Below, in pieces: positions 36,701-47,200 of a stretch of DNA of 64,000 nt. Source of the DNA: Actinernus sp. WN-2022. Taxonomy: Eukaryota > Cnidaria > Anthozoa > Actiniaria > Actinernidae. The notes beneath the pieces are model-generated. The model was not told the DNA's origin. It ran no database searches and saw nothing but the letters and a program-made list of their open reading frames with translations. The stretch spans positions 152,884,344 to 152,948,343 of the forward strand of contig JAOWCC010000577.1 in assembly GCA_030867875.1 (NCBI GenBank), given 5' to 3'. The translations under genes were made by a program, and so were the position numbers. Position 1 is the first letter of the stretch; each line of letters opens with the position of its first letter.

Positions 36701-38595
36701 TTGTCCTTGGCTGCAACAACCTGATAATCGCGGTTGACCACAAACCCCTCCTCAAGATATTGAGCGATCGATCCCTTGACGAAATCTCCAACGGTCGCCT
36801 CAGAAACCTCAAGGAAAAGACACTTCGGTACAAATTCCGCATGGTACATATCCCCGGGGTACAACACAAGGCAGCCGACGCCATCTCAAGGCACCCGACC
36901 GGTTCCACAAACCCTGACATCCTTACCCTACCAGACGACATAGCCGCCATAGACATTTCAGCCATCCAGTATTCAGCAAGCCTCATCGGACACCCCTTCC
37001 TAGCAAGTCTCCGCACCAAAGTGCTGCCTCAAGAATCCTGCTCCTACACCATTGAGAACGAACTAATATATGCAGCCTCATCAACCCTCAGCAACATGGC
37101 AGTCACCTGGGAACGCACCAAGCTAGCAACCACCAGTGACACAGACCTTCACATCCTGACCACCATCATCGAATCAGGATTCCCAGAATTCAAGCACCAG
37201 CTACCACCTGCCCTCCAGGAATACCACAGATTACGCGTACACCTGCACACTGTTGATGGTGTCATACTCTACAAAGATCGCATCGTCATCCCCCCCTCCC
37301 TCCGAGAGGCGATATTGACTGTACTACACTCCGCCCACCAAGGGGTGACATCAATGACGGCCAGAGCGGAGTCCACCCTATTCTGGCCCGGCATCACATC
37401 TGCCATCATCACAATGCGGGACCGCTGTTCTCACTGCAACCGCATGACCCCTTCACAACCCAACGCCCCACCATACCCCCCAGCGATACCAGCATACCCA
37501 TTCCAATGCATCTGTGCTGACTATTTCCAATACAAAGGTGTCAACTACCTCCTAATAGTGGACAGATACTCCAACTGGCCCATCGTTGAAAGAGGACGCG
37601 ATGGTTCCGCTGGCCTGACTGAATGCCTCAGACGTACCTTTGCCACATACGGCATCCCAGACGAATGCGCCACCGATGGAGGACCACAGTTCAGAGCATA
37701 CACCACCCAGCAACTCCTGAAAGATTGGGGAGTACACCACCGCCTCTCATCTGTGGCATTTCCACACTCAAACTGCAGGGCTGAGATAGGGGTAAAAACA
37801 ATCAAGAGGCTAATCACGAATAACACAGACTCACAAGGCAACCTTAACACTAACGCATTCCAACAGGCCATCCTGCAGTACCGTAACACCCCCGACCCCA
37901 ACACCAAGCTATCCCCTGCACAGTGCGTCTTTGGACGACCAATCAAGGACTTCATCCCCATCATCCCTGGGCGCTACATTCCTCACCCCACATGGCGTGA
38001 CACCCTTGCTTTGAGGGAAGAAGCCTTGAAGAACCGCCACATGCAAGCATCTGAGAGGTGGGCCGAGCACACAAAAAGGCTCCCCCCCCTGACTGTAGGT
38101 AAATACGTTCGGATCCAGAACCAGATTGGACCACACCCCACACGATGGGACAAGACAGGGGTTGTCATAGAAGTGCGACAATTTGACCAGTATGTCACAC
38201 GCGTTGACGGCTCAGGCAGAATAACACTCAGAAACCGTAAATTTCTACGACAGTACACACCAGTTCAGGCAAGACCCCCACTGCGCCTACTGAGCGATGA
38301 CCTCAGATATACAGGGAAAGCCAACCAAGACACACCCCTCAAGCCAAGTTCCCCAACCATGGAAAATCAGGCTACAGGTGGAGCAGAGCCACCATCCCCA
38401 TCAGATCCGGGCCACGCCAACAGTGATATACCACAACCCCCTGGAACAGAACCAGCACAGCCAACAGTAACCCCTAGACCACTGGCACCAGTCATGCCCG
38501 AAGCCAGTCCAGCCACAGGCCCTACTGAGAAGAAAGTTCCACTGGCCCTACGAAGGCTAAGGGACCACAACAAGCAAGGCATACTTGAACTATGA
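33790..38595 (+). CDS. Gag-Pol polyprotein of Ty3/Gypsy-type LTR retrotransposon
   Basis: A single open frame of 1601 aa encodes all the enzymes for copying and inserting this element. In order: an N-terminal C2H2-like finger (C6, C11, H30, H35); a Gag region; zinc knuckles with CNHCGKPGHGH at about 268-310; an aspartic protease with DTG at 410-412. The RT follows, with CIDD at 755-758 in place of the usual YxDD, then RNase H (ATDWS, D905). The integrase has a zinc-binding region near HSAHQG...CSHC and a catalytic triad D1244, D1296, E1332 (35 residues between the last two). The PR-RT-RH-IN order is that of Ty3/Gypsy. There are no stops or frameshifts, and the LTRs are nearly identical, so the copy is young. 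No separate envelope gene is seen. The C-terminal 90 residues are Pro-rich. Confidence 0.96.
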   Translation: MPKHKCPFPDCDYETEDVGDELAAVLISVHAKGVHTSTPAHGPPNQTARIEKIRRPTISSAGTSEEWSYFTTRWGDYVEATKVQGKDKVIQLLECCDEQLRKDLTRNAGGSLTNKPTEEVLEAIKKLAVREENAMVARVQLHNMRQDRDETIRSFGARLRGQAGVCKFLITCHSCNTDVNFTENVLRDVVTRGLVDDEIQLDLLGEKNQDMSLEEVLQYVEAKESGKRSAARLLQTQGAEAMRSQYRKQQNPNRKPNDKPNDKPNIEACNHCGKPGHGHITPAKHREQKCPAFGTICQLCGRPNHFATACHSKNKPFQPRPHTTARVGRQAEGAIFDNLCNITSGDHAIYGITLDHHLYNNMNDCWIQRPSKPQPHISLNATIHPQDYVALGYKPVTDALKSIQLQAMADTGCQSCLVSLSIIRRLGLSEADLIPVTTRMRAANNSGIRILGAIILRLTGTTEPGQHLETRQIAYVTNDSDRLFISREACQELGIISERFPTVGETPPLQHNHTVTMSNVSADQANQQPKLQACDCSRRQMPPPKPTAPPFPATEANRERIQDWLLDLYKSSTFNTCEHQQLPLMDGPPMRLMVDPDAEPVAHHTPIPVPLHWQEAVKAGLDQDVAIGVLEPVPVGDPVTWCHRMVICPKKNGKPRRTVDFQSLNLHATRETHHTQSPFHQARSVPHNKKKTVFDCWNGYHSVPLHKDDRHLTTFITPWGRYRYNTAPQGYIASGDGYSRRFDEIVSHIPDKTKCIDDTLLWADDITSSFHQAVNWLDICGRHGITLNPDKFAFAADTVEFAGFEITLDSVRPCAKYLDAIRHFPTPSNTTDMRSWFGLVNQVSYAFAATERMLPFRESLKPGTSFLWNDELNRLFEESKSAIISDIEDGVRIFDKSKPTCLATDWSKTGIGYWLFQKHCQCSSTEPFCCRSGWKVTLVGSRFTHAAESRYAPIEGEALAVADALDKARFFVLGCNNLIIAVDHKPLLKILSDRSLDEISNGRLRNLKEKTLRYKFRMVHIPGVQHKAADAISRHPTGSTNPDILTLPDDIAAIDISAIQYSASLIGHPFLASLRTKVLPQESCSYTIENELIYAASSTLSNMAVTWERTKLATTSDTDLHILTTIIESGFPEFKHQLPPALQEYHRLRVHLHTVDGVILYKDRIVIPPSLREAILTVLHSAHQGVTSMTARAESTLFWPGITSAIITMRDRCSHCNRMTPSQPNAPPYPPAIPAYPFQCICADYFQYKGVNYLLIVDRYSNWPIVERGRDGSAGLTECLRRTFATYGIPDECATDGGPQFRAYTTQQLLKDWGVHHRLSSVAFPHSNCRAEIGVKTIKRLITNNTDSQGNLNTNAFQQAILQYRNTPDPNTKLSPAQCVFGRPIKDFIPIIPGRYIPHPTWRDTLALREEALKNRHMQASERWAEHTKRLPPLTVGKYVRIQNQIGPHPTRWDKTGVVIEVRQFDQYVTRVDGSGRITLRNRKFLRQYTPVQARPPLRLLSDDLRYTGKANQDTPLKPSSPTMENQATGGAEPPSPSDPGHANSDIPQPPGTEPAQPTVTPRPLAPVMPEASPATGPTEKKVPLALRRLRDHNKQGILEL

Positions 38596-38710
38596 ACCTC
38601 ACACCATATCTGCGATGAACATTCTATTATATATACCTAGTTGTTTTGGTATTATCAGTCTTTACCGACCCTCCACACGTACCGTCAAAATTGCAAAGGA
38701 ACACTAAAGA

Positions 38711-38722
38711 CTTAGGGGGAGA
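38711..38722 (+). promoter_or_regulatory. Polypurine tract
   Basis: AGGGGGAGA sits immediately before the 3' LTR, the expected place for the plus-strand primer. It is 115 bp after the gag-pol stop. Confidence 0.75.
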
Positions 38723-38866
38723 TAGAGAGATATGTGGTCTACCTGTGTAGAGACTGGGACTAGCCCGGTCAGACCCCGTTCGTAGTTGTTTGTAGTCGTT
38801 CATCATTCCGTTTGTTACACCCGAATAAATCATCTTTTAACAAGGAAATGGATGAACTCCTATCTA
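38723..38866 (+). repeat. 3' LTR (144 bp)
   Basis: It is identical to the 5' LTR except for one base. It is followed at 38867-38871 by CCCGC, which also precedes the 5' LTR at 33443-33447. This is a 5-bp target-site duplication, usual for Ty3/Gypsy elements. Confidence 0.92.
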
Positions 38867-39076
38867 CCCGCAACTTATATCATTAATAATTCATTTTCTC
38901 AAATTTTCATAGAAACCTTCTAAAACCTAACCCTGAAATATTAATAAATTCTGATTTCAAAATACCTGTCAGTTTCCAACCACGAACGCTGTGATGACTG
39001 ATGTAGCCTTCGGAACTTGTTGATGCACCGCGTTCTTTACGAATTCCCTAAGATCAGGACAAAATAACTCTGAATA

Positions 39077-39529
39077 CAGTAAACACCCGCATAAAAGAAC
39101 AAGTGATTCTGGGGTTCAGGCTGATGCGTTTCTTATATATCGGGTGCTTAGTGAGAAATCAGGCTGAAGATGTTCTTAAGAGGTTCTTAAAATTGTTTCT
39201 GGAAATGAGTTACAGTGATCAAGATTACTGAGAGGTTTAATTAATATGCAATCACTGTTTTATTAAATGAAACCATAAAACTAGCCTGTACTATATAATA
39301 TTAACTACTGTAACTGTATTAATTAACAAATACTGTGTGTTTGTAATGGTCCAGCACACATACTTAGATCAGCCCCACTGTTTTCTAATTTTTGATACCC
39401 TATTTTCTTTACATAAGAACATGTTTCATTTGTCAGGCTGAATTGGTTCTTATATAGATGGTGCTTTATTGACCAAATTTCAGCCTGAAGGTTCTTAATC
39501 CACTTGTTCTTTTATGCGGGTGTTTACTG
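39077..39529. mobile_element. Tc1/mariner-type MITE (TA target)
   Basis: It has perfect inverted ends, CAGTAAACACCCGCATAAAA and its complement, extending about 30 bp, flanked by TA on both sides. The 453-bp interior is non-coding and carries further inverted segments (CAGGCTGA). Confidence 0.88.
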
Positions 39530-40394
39530 TATCGAAAGGCATGGTAATGAGTCTTTGATCCAACTCCATCCATATACTCCCATGTTGTCTTCCAAGCCTT
39601 TTAAGTTTAGAGGATAACATTTTTAAAGGTGCTGCACAGATGATAAAGCCTCACATGGCAGAGAACCTTGCTGTAAAACTGCCGGATTCTTAAATAATAA
39701 TCTAAATCGTTACAATATTACCTTCAGCTAGTCTCTTTGTGTCCGCGCTTGTGTACCCAGACCATTTTGTAATTTGGCCATACTCACACTTGGATTGAGC
39801 AAGGAACACATACCCTCTACCTGGCATGCTTGTGTTTTACAAGCCAAGTAGCCATCTCTACACCACACAATGGCAGGTATGTAAACTATGTACATGTAGC
39901 CAGTAGCTTCAACTCCCAAGTTTTAGTGGCCGGGTATTCTAAAATTGTACCCAAGATCTGTATTTGCATGGTTGAAACTACTAACTCATCCTAAACAGCT
40001 GTCAGCTGCTCTGTCAGACACCTTAACTTTTTCCATGGCCTTTCATGAAATTATAAATTTATGCTCAAAAATATTTAGTCCTGTAAATAAGCTTAATTAT
40101 GAGTATATAAAGCTTACAGGTACATGTACGTGTTACAAAGATAGAGTAATTCAGCCAAATAATGAATATAAAGCATTAATAACAAACCCCTTCGATTTGC
40201 AGGTGTTTAGTGTACAATAATCCATTCAATTATTGCACCATGGCGGGTCGAAGAGGGAAGTCGAATGACTATGCAGGTCGACATCAGCTTTAGTACGTAA
40301 CTTATGTTTTACTATACGAATACATGTAAAAATGCATACCAGCGTCTCTGCTATCTGGGAAAGAGAAGATCTTGATGCACAATTCCCGGGACAA
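39530..40394. other. No gene seen (E2 right part)
   Basis: Only short ORFs without motifs are found. Nothing is recognised on either strand. Confidence 0.4.
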
Positions 40395-40586
40395 TTATAT
40401 GTAGCTGCATGACTCTTTAACGGCCAGTCGAGCTCCCTCCATTACTCGACGAACGGAACGCATCCGATATTGTGCCAGCTTCTTCCGATGGTATACCCTG
40501 TTTCGCAGTCTTTCGAGGACTTGGTTGACTGAAATCAGTCTTTGGCCAAGCTTCGAATTACGGCTTCGAATACCTTTTCGAGGCAT
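40395..40586 (-). CDS. Small basic ORF near the E2 right end (uncertain)
   Basis: A 63-codon minus-strand ORF starts MPRKGIRSRNSKLGQRL and is rich in Arg and Lys with a possible helix (VNQVLERLRNRV). It starts about 83 bp inside the E2 right inverted repeat and reads away from it, the position expected for a transposon-encoded first exon. No splice partner or family is recognised. It may be a chance ORF. Confidence 0.25.
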   Translation of the reverse strand: MPRKGIRSRNSKLGQRLISVNQVLERLRNRVYHRKKLAQYRMRSVRRVMEGARLAVKESCSYI

Positions 40587-40668
40587 TTAGTCTTTTACCT
40601 TTAGTGAGCACCAACGCGGCGTGATTTCACACTGCACGAACACAGTTATTTCGCAATCGCTTATGAAT

Positions 40669-40750
40669 AACCGATCACGTGATGGTGAGGCAAGACAAAT
40701 GATGTGTCCTGTATCACCATAAATACCATGGTACAGATACAGAAGTTTGA
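40669..40750 (-). repeat. E2 right inverted repeat
   Basis: The reverse complement matches 17231-17313 with about five mismatches. It lies 15 bp inside the point where the E1 array resumes (40766). Confidence 0.85.
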
Positions 40751-40765
40751 CAGCTATTATACCTC

Positions 40766-40825
40766 CATTGGGCCGAACCTTCGTGGCATTGGACCATTGG
40801 GTCAGCGGATTTGTGCATTACCCAT
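40766..40825 (+). repeat. E1 left array remnant and inner 31-bp repeat
   Basis: About one and a half 21-bp units (CATTGGGCCGAACCTTCGTGG) continue the array broken at 17216. They are followed by CATTGGGTCAGCGGATTTGT... at 40795-40825. The inner repeat is found inverted at 56916-56946, so the left end of E1 is complete once E2 is removed. Confidence 0.85.
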
Positions 40826-41279
40826 AAGGCCACACAGCGGTCAAACGTCTGCGCATGCGTCGAAAGTCTTGCAACATCAACATATTCCAAACCAAATTCA
40901 AACCGAAGCGAGCCGGCGGCCGTCACTGTTCACACAACCGTTTTCAAACTCTTGAGAACTGTTTTGGTAAATTACGAAAAAAATTGGTAAACTCACAGTT
41001 TGAAGTTTGTTCAATTTCCTCATTCCCTCTCCTCATTCCCTCTCCCCTCTTTCCCAATCTTCCCCATTCCCCCTGGGCTTGCTACGCAGGCTACTTTCAC
41101 GTATTTTTCTTAACTTTTCGGGGTAGATTTGCGCGGGAAATTCGCGCGGCCGCCCACAAGACTGACCGTAATACGCACGCGCAGACGTTTGACCGCTGTG
41201 TGCCTTTGGAACCTTTGGCGCCAAGCGACAACGTTTGTTTCTCATTTCGTATTCCAATTTTTCCTCGCCGAGAAGAAGA

Positions 41280-44200
41280 ATGTCGAAGGGTGTTGAAGCA
41301 GTTGAAGAAGCCTCGCGGATTCTAAAGGAAGCCATCCAGAGGCTGGAGGGTTTATCCAGGAGGTCGGCGGATTCTAGTACAGCTTTGCCCCCTCGGCAAG
41401 TGCCGGTTCCACTCCGCCAAGAGGCACAGAACTCGACGATGAACTCGACGATGAACTCGACGATGAACTCGACGATGAACTCGACGATGAACTCGACGAT
41501 GAACTCGACTGCTTCGGGCTCACAGTCACAAGCTGCCGAAGAATTCAGGTAAAAATCAGCATGTATTAAAGAACTTAAGGGATCTCTTTTTGTCCATATT
41601 TGGATGATATATGCTTGCCGATTTACAGTCCGTATTTTTGTGGCAGTAATTAACTAAGGGATTTTGCGTCATGGAACGTGATCGGGGGGCGGGCATAGGA
41701 CCCTGCCCTGAAAATCAGGTTCATTCACTATTTAAGTATGCTCTCCTGGTAAAAAATCAGAATACCGGCAACCTTTTAAGCCTGAAAAATTACCTCTTAC
41801 TTATCAAGAACTGAAGAAGATAACAAAAGTGCATTGACCAAAGTTTTACCCCCATCCTAACCCCCCCCCCCCCCCCCCCCCCCTCAGGAGTCAGGGACAT
41901 ATTAAACGATCGGGTATTACATTTCCAAATTTTGATCAGCCACTCTACTTTATGTGAATAAATATAAGCTTAAACTGTATTAAAACCATAACACCGAAAA
42001 TGGAACTTATCTTTTAGTCCTTTTTGGAACTAATCATTGTGTAACCTTATGTTGTACAATGCTGGAAATTCTCTTTCATTCTTCCTTGGGGGTGGGGGTG
42101 ACCTCTGTCTGTAAATGAGGAATAAAGGAATTCCCAGAGGAGTGGAGGAATCTTGTGTTGCTTAATTCCTCCATGGTAAGGGTATGGAGATTCTCTGGAA
42201 TCACACAATAAATTTGACACTAGCTGCTATTCATAACATTTTCAGGCGCAGATTTCCAGGCCTGTGCACTAGAAATATTGCCAGGCCTACCCAAGGTCGA
42301 TGTCAGCCACCAAAGAAGAAATTAAAGACAGGTTATGTCCCAAAGTGGAAGCCACTGGAGACATGGACACATGACGTGTGTGTCCTGGCTGGCCAGGAGG
42401 AGAGCCTTACCCCATCCAGGAGCAGACTATCAACTCTCAGAAGTGCAGGCTTAGGGAAATTAAAGATTATTTTCCCCAAGTCTGCCTCACATGAAGAGTT
42501 TGAGGCCCTTCTCACAGACAAATTTCCAAAACTAAAAGATGCTGGAGGCATTGAGGTACTACGTGCAGATGGTGGTGGAGCTGGGCAGAGATATCTCAGC
42601 CTGCTACCTCCCAGTAAGGTCGGATACAGTGTTCAGTACTTGAAAGAAAGGCTGGGGCAGGCAGTGGCTTACATAAGGCCCCTGCAAGCCAACCTGGATG
42701 AAACACCAGCTGTATGTGAGGTAAGAATTAGTGTTGTTAAAAGCCTTATTCTTAGTCTTATACTCCTCTCACGAGTGTTTGAATTACAATGCATCTTCAT
42801 CCATTTCACACCCTATTAGATATTCATTTCACAAGTAATTTACAACATGATACAACACTCCCGCTCATGTTGTAAACATTACATACACTCATGATTGTAA
42901 ACTGTGGCTGCCTATAGCACCATAATAGCAGTCCAACTGACGAGCTGTCAGCTCACTTGTAAAGTGCATTTGAATACATTCACATAGAATTTGTGCTATA
43001 CAAATGCACACATTATTATTATTATTAGTAGTAGTAGTAGTATTAGTACTAGTAGTATTATGTTATGTTATTATCTTCACCTGTGACTTAATTGTAAGCT
43101 GTGTGAGTGCATTTATATCTAATTGGCATAAAATAATTCGAAACCATTTTTAGGTTGAGGAATCCCCCGAAGTAAGTTGTATTAACTGCCATTTGGCTGT
43201 ACCCATGGCAGAAATGCGCAGCCATCAGAAGGGATGTGGTTTTGGCTCATCAGGAAGCAAACATGCAAGGTAAATTAAAGCCTCTTGCACCTACCCAATA
43301 TTACAGGTTGTGAGATCAACTTTTTAATTTGTTTTCCTTTCTCACTGGTCGCATGGACACTAAAACTTCCAACACAAATTTATCCCTAACTTTTATCACT
43401 AGGACTTTTTATTACTATATTTTCATAATACTCAGAGTTCCATTAATGCACAAATGTGTATTTTTATGCGCAAAAATGGAAAAGGATGCACAGTTTTGGA
43501 GCATTGTGCATCCCTCACACACATGAAATTGGGTACTACCTAGGATTGGACTCCCAAAAATAAAAATGGACCCTGGTTTTAGGAACCTGGAGGTCCTAGG
43601 GACCCCTTAATTTTAAAACTAGTGGGGGGGGCATCTATGTGTAATAATTTGAAAGAACTGATTAATCAAAACAAATATTTTACTTTCACAGGGAGGGAAT
43701 CAGTGTTACATCCATTAGTGATGATGAGGTAATTAAACACCTGGTAATGTTGCCTTAGCAGTTTCTCATCATTTCAAATGGGTAATATTTGGAGCTGCTT
43801 ATTTATGAGTTACTGGTATGCAGATTAAAAATTGTGAGATCACATGATTGACAAGTCACATATTTCTTATTCCATGAAAATTTTGCAACACTTTGGAAAA
43901 TTTCAAGATGTTTTAAAAATCCAAAATTAAAATTGCAAAAATTTGTTGAGCTACTGGTGGCCTTTAAAAGGCTGGACTGGTGGGGCTATACTCCACCATT
44001 TATTTATTTGTTTTGTCATATTATATTATTCTATAGGAAGATAACATGACTCAATGCTGCTTTATGTGTGATGCGGTGGTTGATCTGAAAGAGTTTGCAA
44101 ATCATCTGGATGAGTGCAGGTGACAACACATCACATAACACTTTTAATTGCATCTTTCAAATTCACCTACAAAAAATCTTATTGATTGATATCCATATAG

Positions 44201-47200
44201 TACATAGACATGTTTATTGACTACCTCCATATTCATGGTATTAATGTAAACATTTTGATGGTCCAGAGGGCCTGCTATCCATACATACATCCATTTCCAC
44301 TTAATTGAAATTGATAAAATTGAGTAAACATATCAAACAACAAATCTACTGACTGAAACAAATACATCCACTGGCAAAAACAAACAATGGTTTTCAAAGG
44401 TCGCATGACTTCAATGATACCACAGAGCCCCAATTAGTGGTAAATAGTCTGTTTCTGAGCAAACCAAACATCAGGAAAACACAAATTTGTGGAATTTAAT
44501 AATGATTTAATTCTAAACCTCTTCAAAGTTATGTAGTAATTTCCACAGTAACATACTCATAAATTATTAATAAGTTTTAGAAACATGTGCATACATTTTC
44601 CTTATTCAATAAAATCATATTGTGTAAATAAATAAAATCATGAACTCCACTTTTACCTAGCCTAAACAATTGTCTGCAATTTATATATTTTTTAAATTTA
44701 TATTGTTTATTATAGCCAAAAAAGTAAAGAGGCCATGGAGGAGTTTTTGGGAGATGGAGAAAGTAACCACAGCAACCATGACTCTCCAGTAAATACTCAA
44801 GCCCCAACAACCACTGAGGACAATAGCAGCAACACACAGGACAGTGGCACCAACAGCCAAGACTCCAATTCTGTACAGAATACCAATCCAGAAAATGGCA
44901 ATAATTCTGTATCTGTGGAAACACAGGACAATGGTGATGACTCCACCTCTGTGCAGGATGATGACAGTGATGATGATGATGACCTTGTGCCCATGATCGA
45001 TGAAGCACAATACTTGTCTGGCATAGACAATGTAGTAAAAGAAACAATAGATTACTGCAAGTCTGCTGGACTGGACAATAACCCTGTTGAAATACTGCGA
45101 TTTTTCCAGTCAAAGATGGTAGAAGGAAGGGCCCTTGAAGTTGAGGACTCAGTTACATCACCTGAAGGGCAAACAAATTCCCTATATATTGACAGGAATA
45201 ATGTTCTCAATACAGGAATGGCCGAGATTAAAGGGTTGAAGGGGCACAACAAGCGTATCACCCTCAAGATTACATTTTATGGTGAGGTAAGACTACAAAA
45301 GTATATCATCTAATGTAATGCATTTGTATGTCTGTGCCACTTACATGTATCCACATTTTGTTATTGATTTCATTGAACTTTTTACTGCTTACAATAATCA
45401 GCTGGGCATAATGAAAATACCACAGTATGACAAAATACTACAACACTTCAAATAATAGGCAGTGGACTAACAACAGTTTACACATTTAATTACTGTGTAA
45501 GTTGTAATGATAATAAGTTTTCTAACTTACACAGCAAGCCGATGATTATGGAGGCCCAAGAAAGGAGTTCTTCCAGCTCATACTCCAAAGTATTAAAGAA
45601 AAGTATTTTGACCATGGCATTCTTGAGCATGCGAGGACTGAGTACCATACAGTTGGATTTATATTTGGTAAGTTTTTAAAGCAGACTCAATCATATTAAT
45701 TTAGCATTCCTAACAGTGTTGGCTATGTAAGTTTTCTTTCACTTTTTTTAACGAAGAATTGGCCCCATAACGATGAAACTTTGTTGTATATTAATTACCA
45801 TAAAATTCCGAAAATAAGCCCCCCAAAAACCTTGCATATAACACCCTTCCGATAACAAGGCACCCTGAATATAGCCCCTGGGGCTTATTTATGGAAGACA
45901 TTGAATGGTAAAACGGTCTTCCTAGCAAAGTCCCTTTTCATTTGTATATTCTGACAGCCAACAGTTCAGCCAAACGTGCCTGCCGTATTCGTTTTTTTTT
46001 TCTTTCGTATTTCCAAAAACTAAGAATTTTTGAGGAACATCAGGATTCCATTTGACTTGTTTTACAAAGGAAAAAGGGGGATTTGCTGAGAATTGAAGTT
46101 TGTCGTGAAGGACAACTTGAGAGTGGGAGCACATGCATATCAATAAAACGAGGAACTGGACCAGGTAGACTGGTGGATAGACAGACCGAAGAATTTATAT
46201 ACAACAATCAAACTTATAAGTTTTAAGAGAACTCGGTACAGGACATTAGCAATTCTCTCAAAATATGTTTTCTCATAAATGATTGTAAATAAAATTCTTA
46301 ATTTCACTGAAAGTTATCTTCGTTCTTGATGGTAGGATCCCAGAAATCCTCGGATTTTTTACAAACGTATAAGTAAGTGTTATAAGTGATATTTTCATGG
46401 GCATTCAGCTAGTAATTCATTAAATAAATCAAGGATGATTGTTTGGTGACAAGGACTAATAATTATGAACTATTCATGTTATGGGGTAAATTCTTTGGCA
46501 TCTGACTTAGGGCTCTGATTTGACTCGGCCAATCGATGAACTCTGAACGAAGGGAGATTGTAAGCTCCATAAACGTTTTAAGGCTCTGACATCTGTTTAC
46601 ACTCAAGAATGATAGACAGAAAAGCCCTTATTTTTTGTTCTTTAGCTCTAAGCATGCTGCAGAATGGGAAACTTCCCATATTCCTGACAGAGGAACAAGT
46701 GGATGATGTGTTCACAAACCCTAACCCTCCACCCTGTATGCAAGAGCTACGACAAGGACTGAGTGAGCTGGGAATTTACCAGGTACATTGTACATGTACA
46801 CAAGTTGAATATTATAGGTCAATTGTCGATATTAAGATTCACCCACTACTTTGTGCAACAAATGGAAAACATTGGTGAAAATATGGCTTGTTTTACCATA
46901 CCATCCTTAATAATTAAGGATAGGGATGGTTAGGCCATGGTAACCCTGGTGGAAAACTTGGACAGGATCCTGAGTAGGATCCTGACAGGATCCTGCATAG
47001 GATCCTAGTTAGGATCTTGTTTAGGATCCTGTAGGATCCTGTAGGATCCTGTAGGATCCTGACACAGGATCCTGTAGGATCCTACAGGATCCTACAGGAT
47101 CCTACTCAGGATCCTACTCAGGATCCTACTCAGGATCCTACTCAGGATCCTACTCAGGATCCTACTCAGGATCCTACTCAGGATCCTACTCAGGATCCTA

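Larger units (their letters stand above)
17217..40765. mobile_element. E2: 23.5-kb insertion inside the E1 left array
   Basis: The E1 array is interrupted at CATTGGGC (17209-17216) and resumes with CATTGGGC (40766-40773). The GGG variant is otherwise absent from the array, which supports an 8-bp target-site duplication. Inverted repeats of about 82 bp with a few mismatches lie just inside, at 17231-17313 and 40669-40750. The outermost 15 bp at the two sides do not match, which is unusual for a cut-and-paste element. No transposase was found inside. Alternatives are a rearrangement between related arrays or an assembly join. Confidence 0.5.

Noticed and set aside
44577..45113. Minus ORF of 178 codons over ligase exon 6
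   Set aside because: Antisense shadow of the acidic linker exon; the plus frame splices in phase on both sides.
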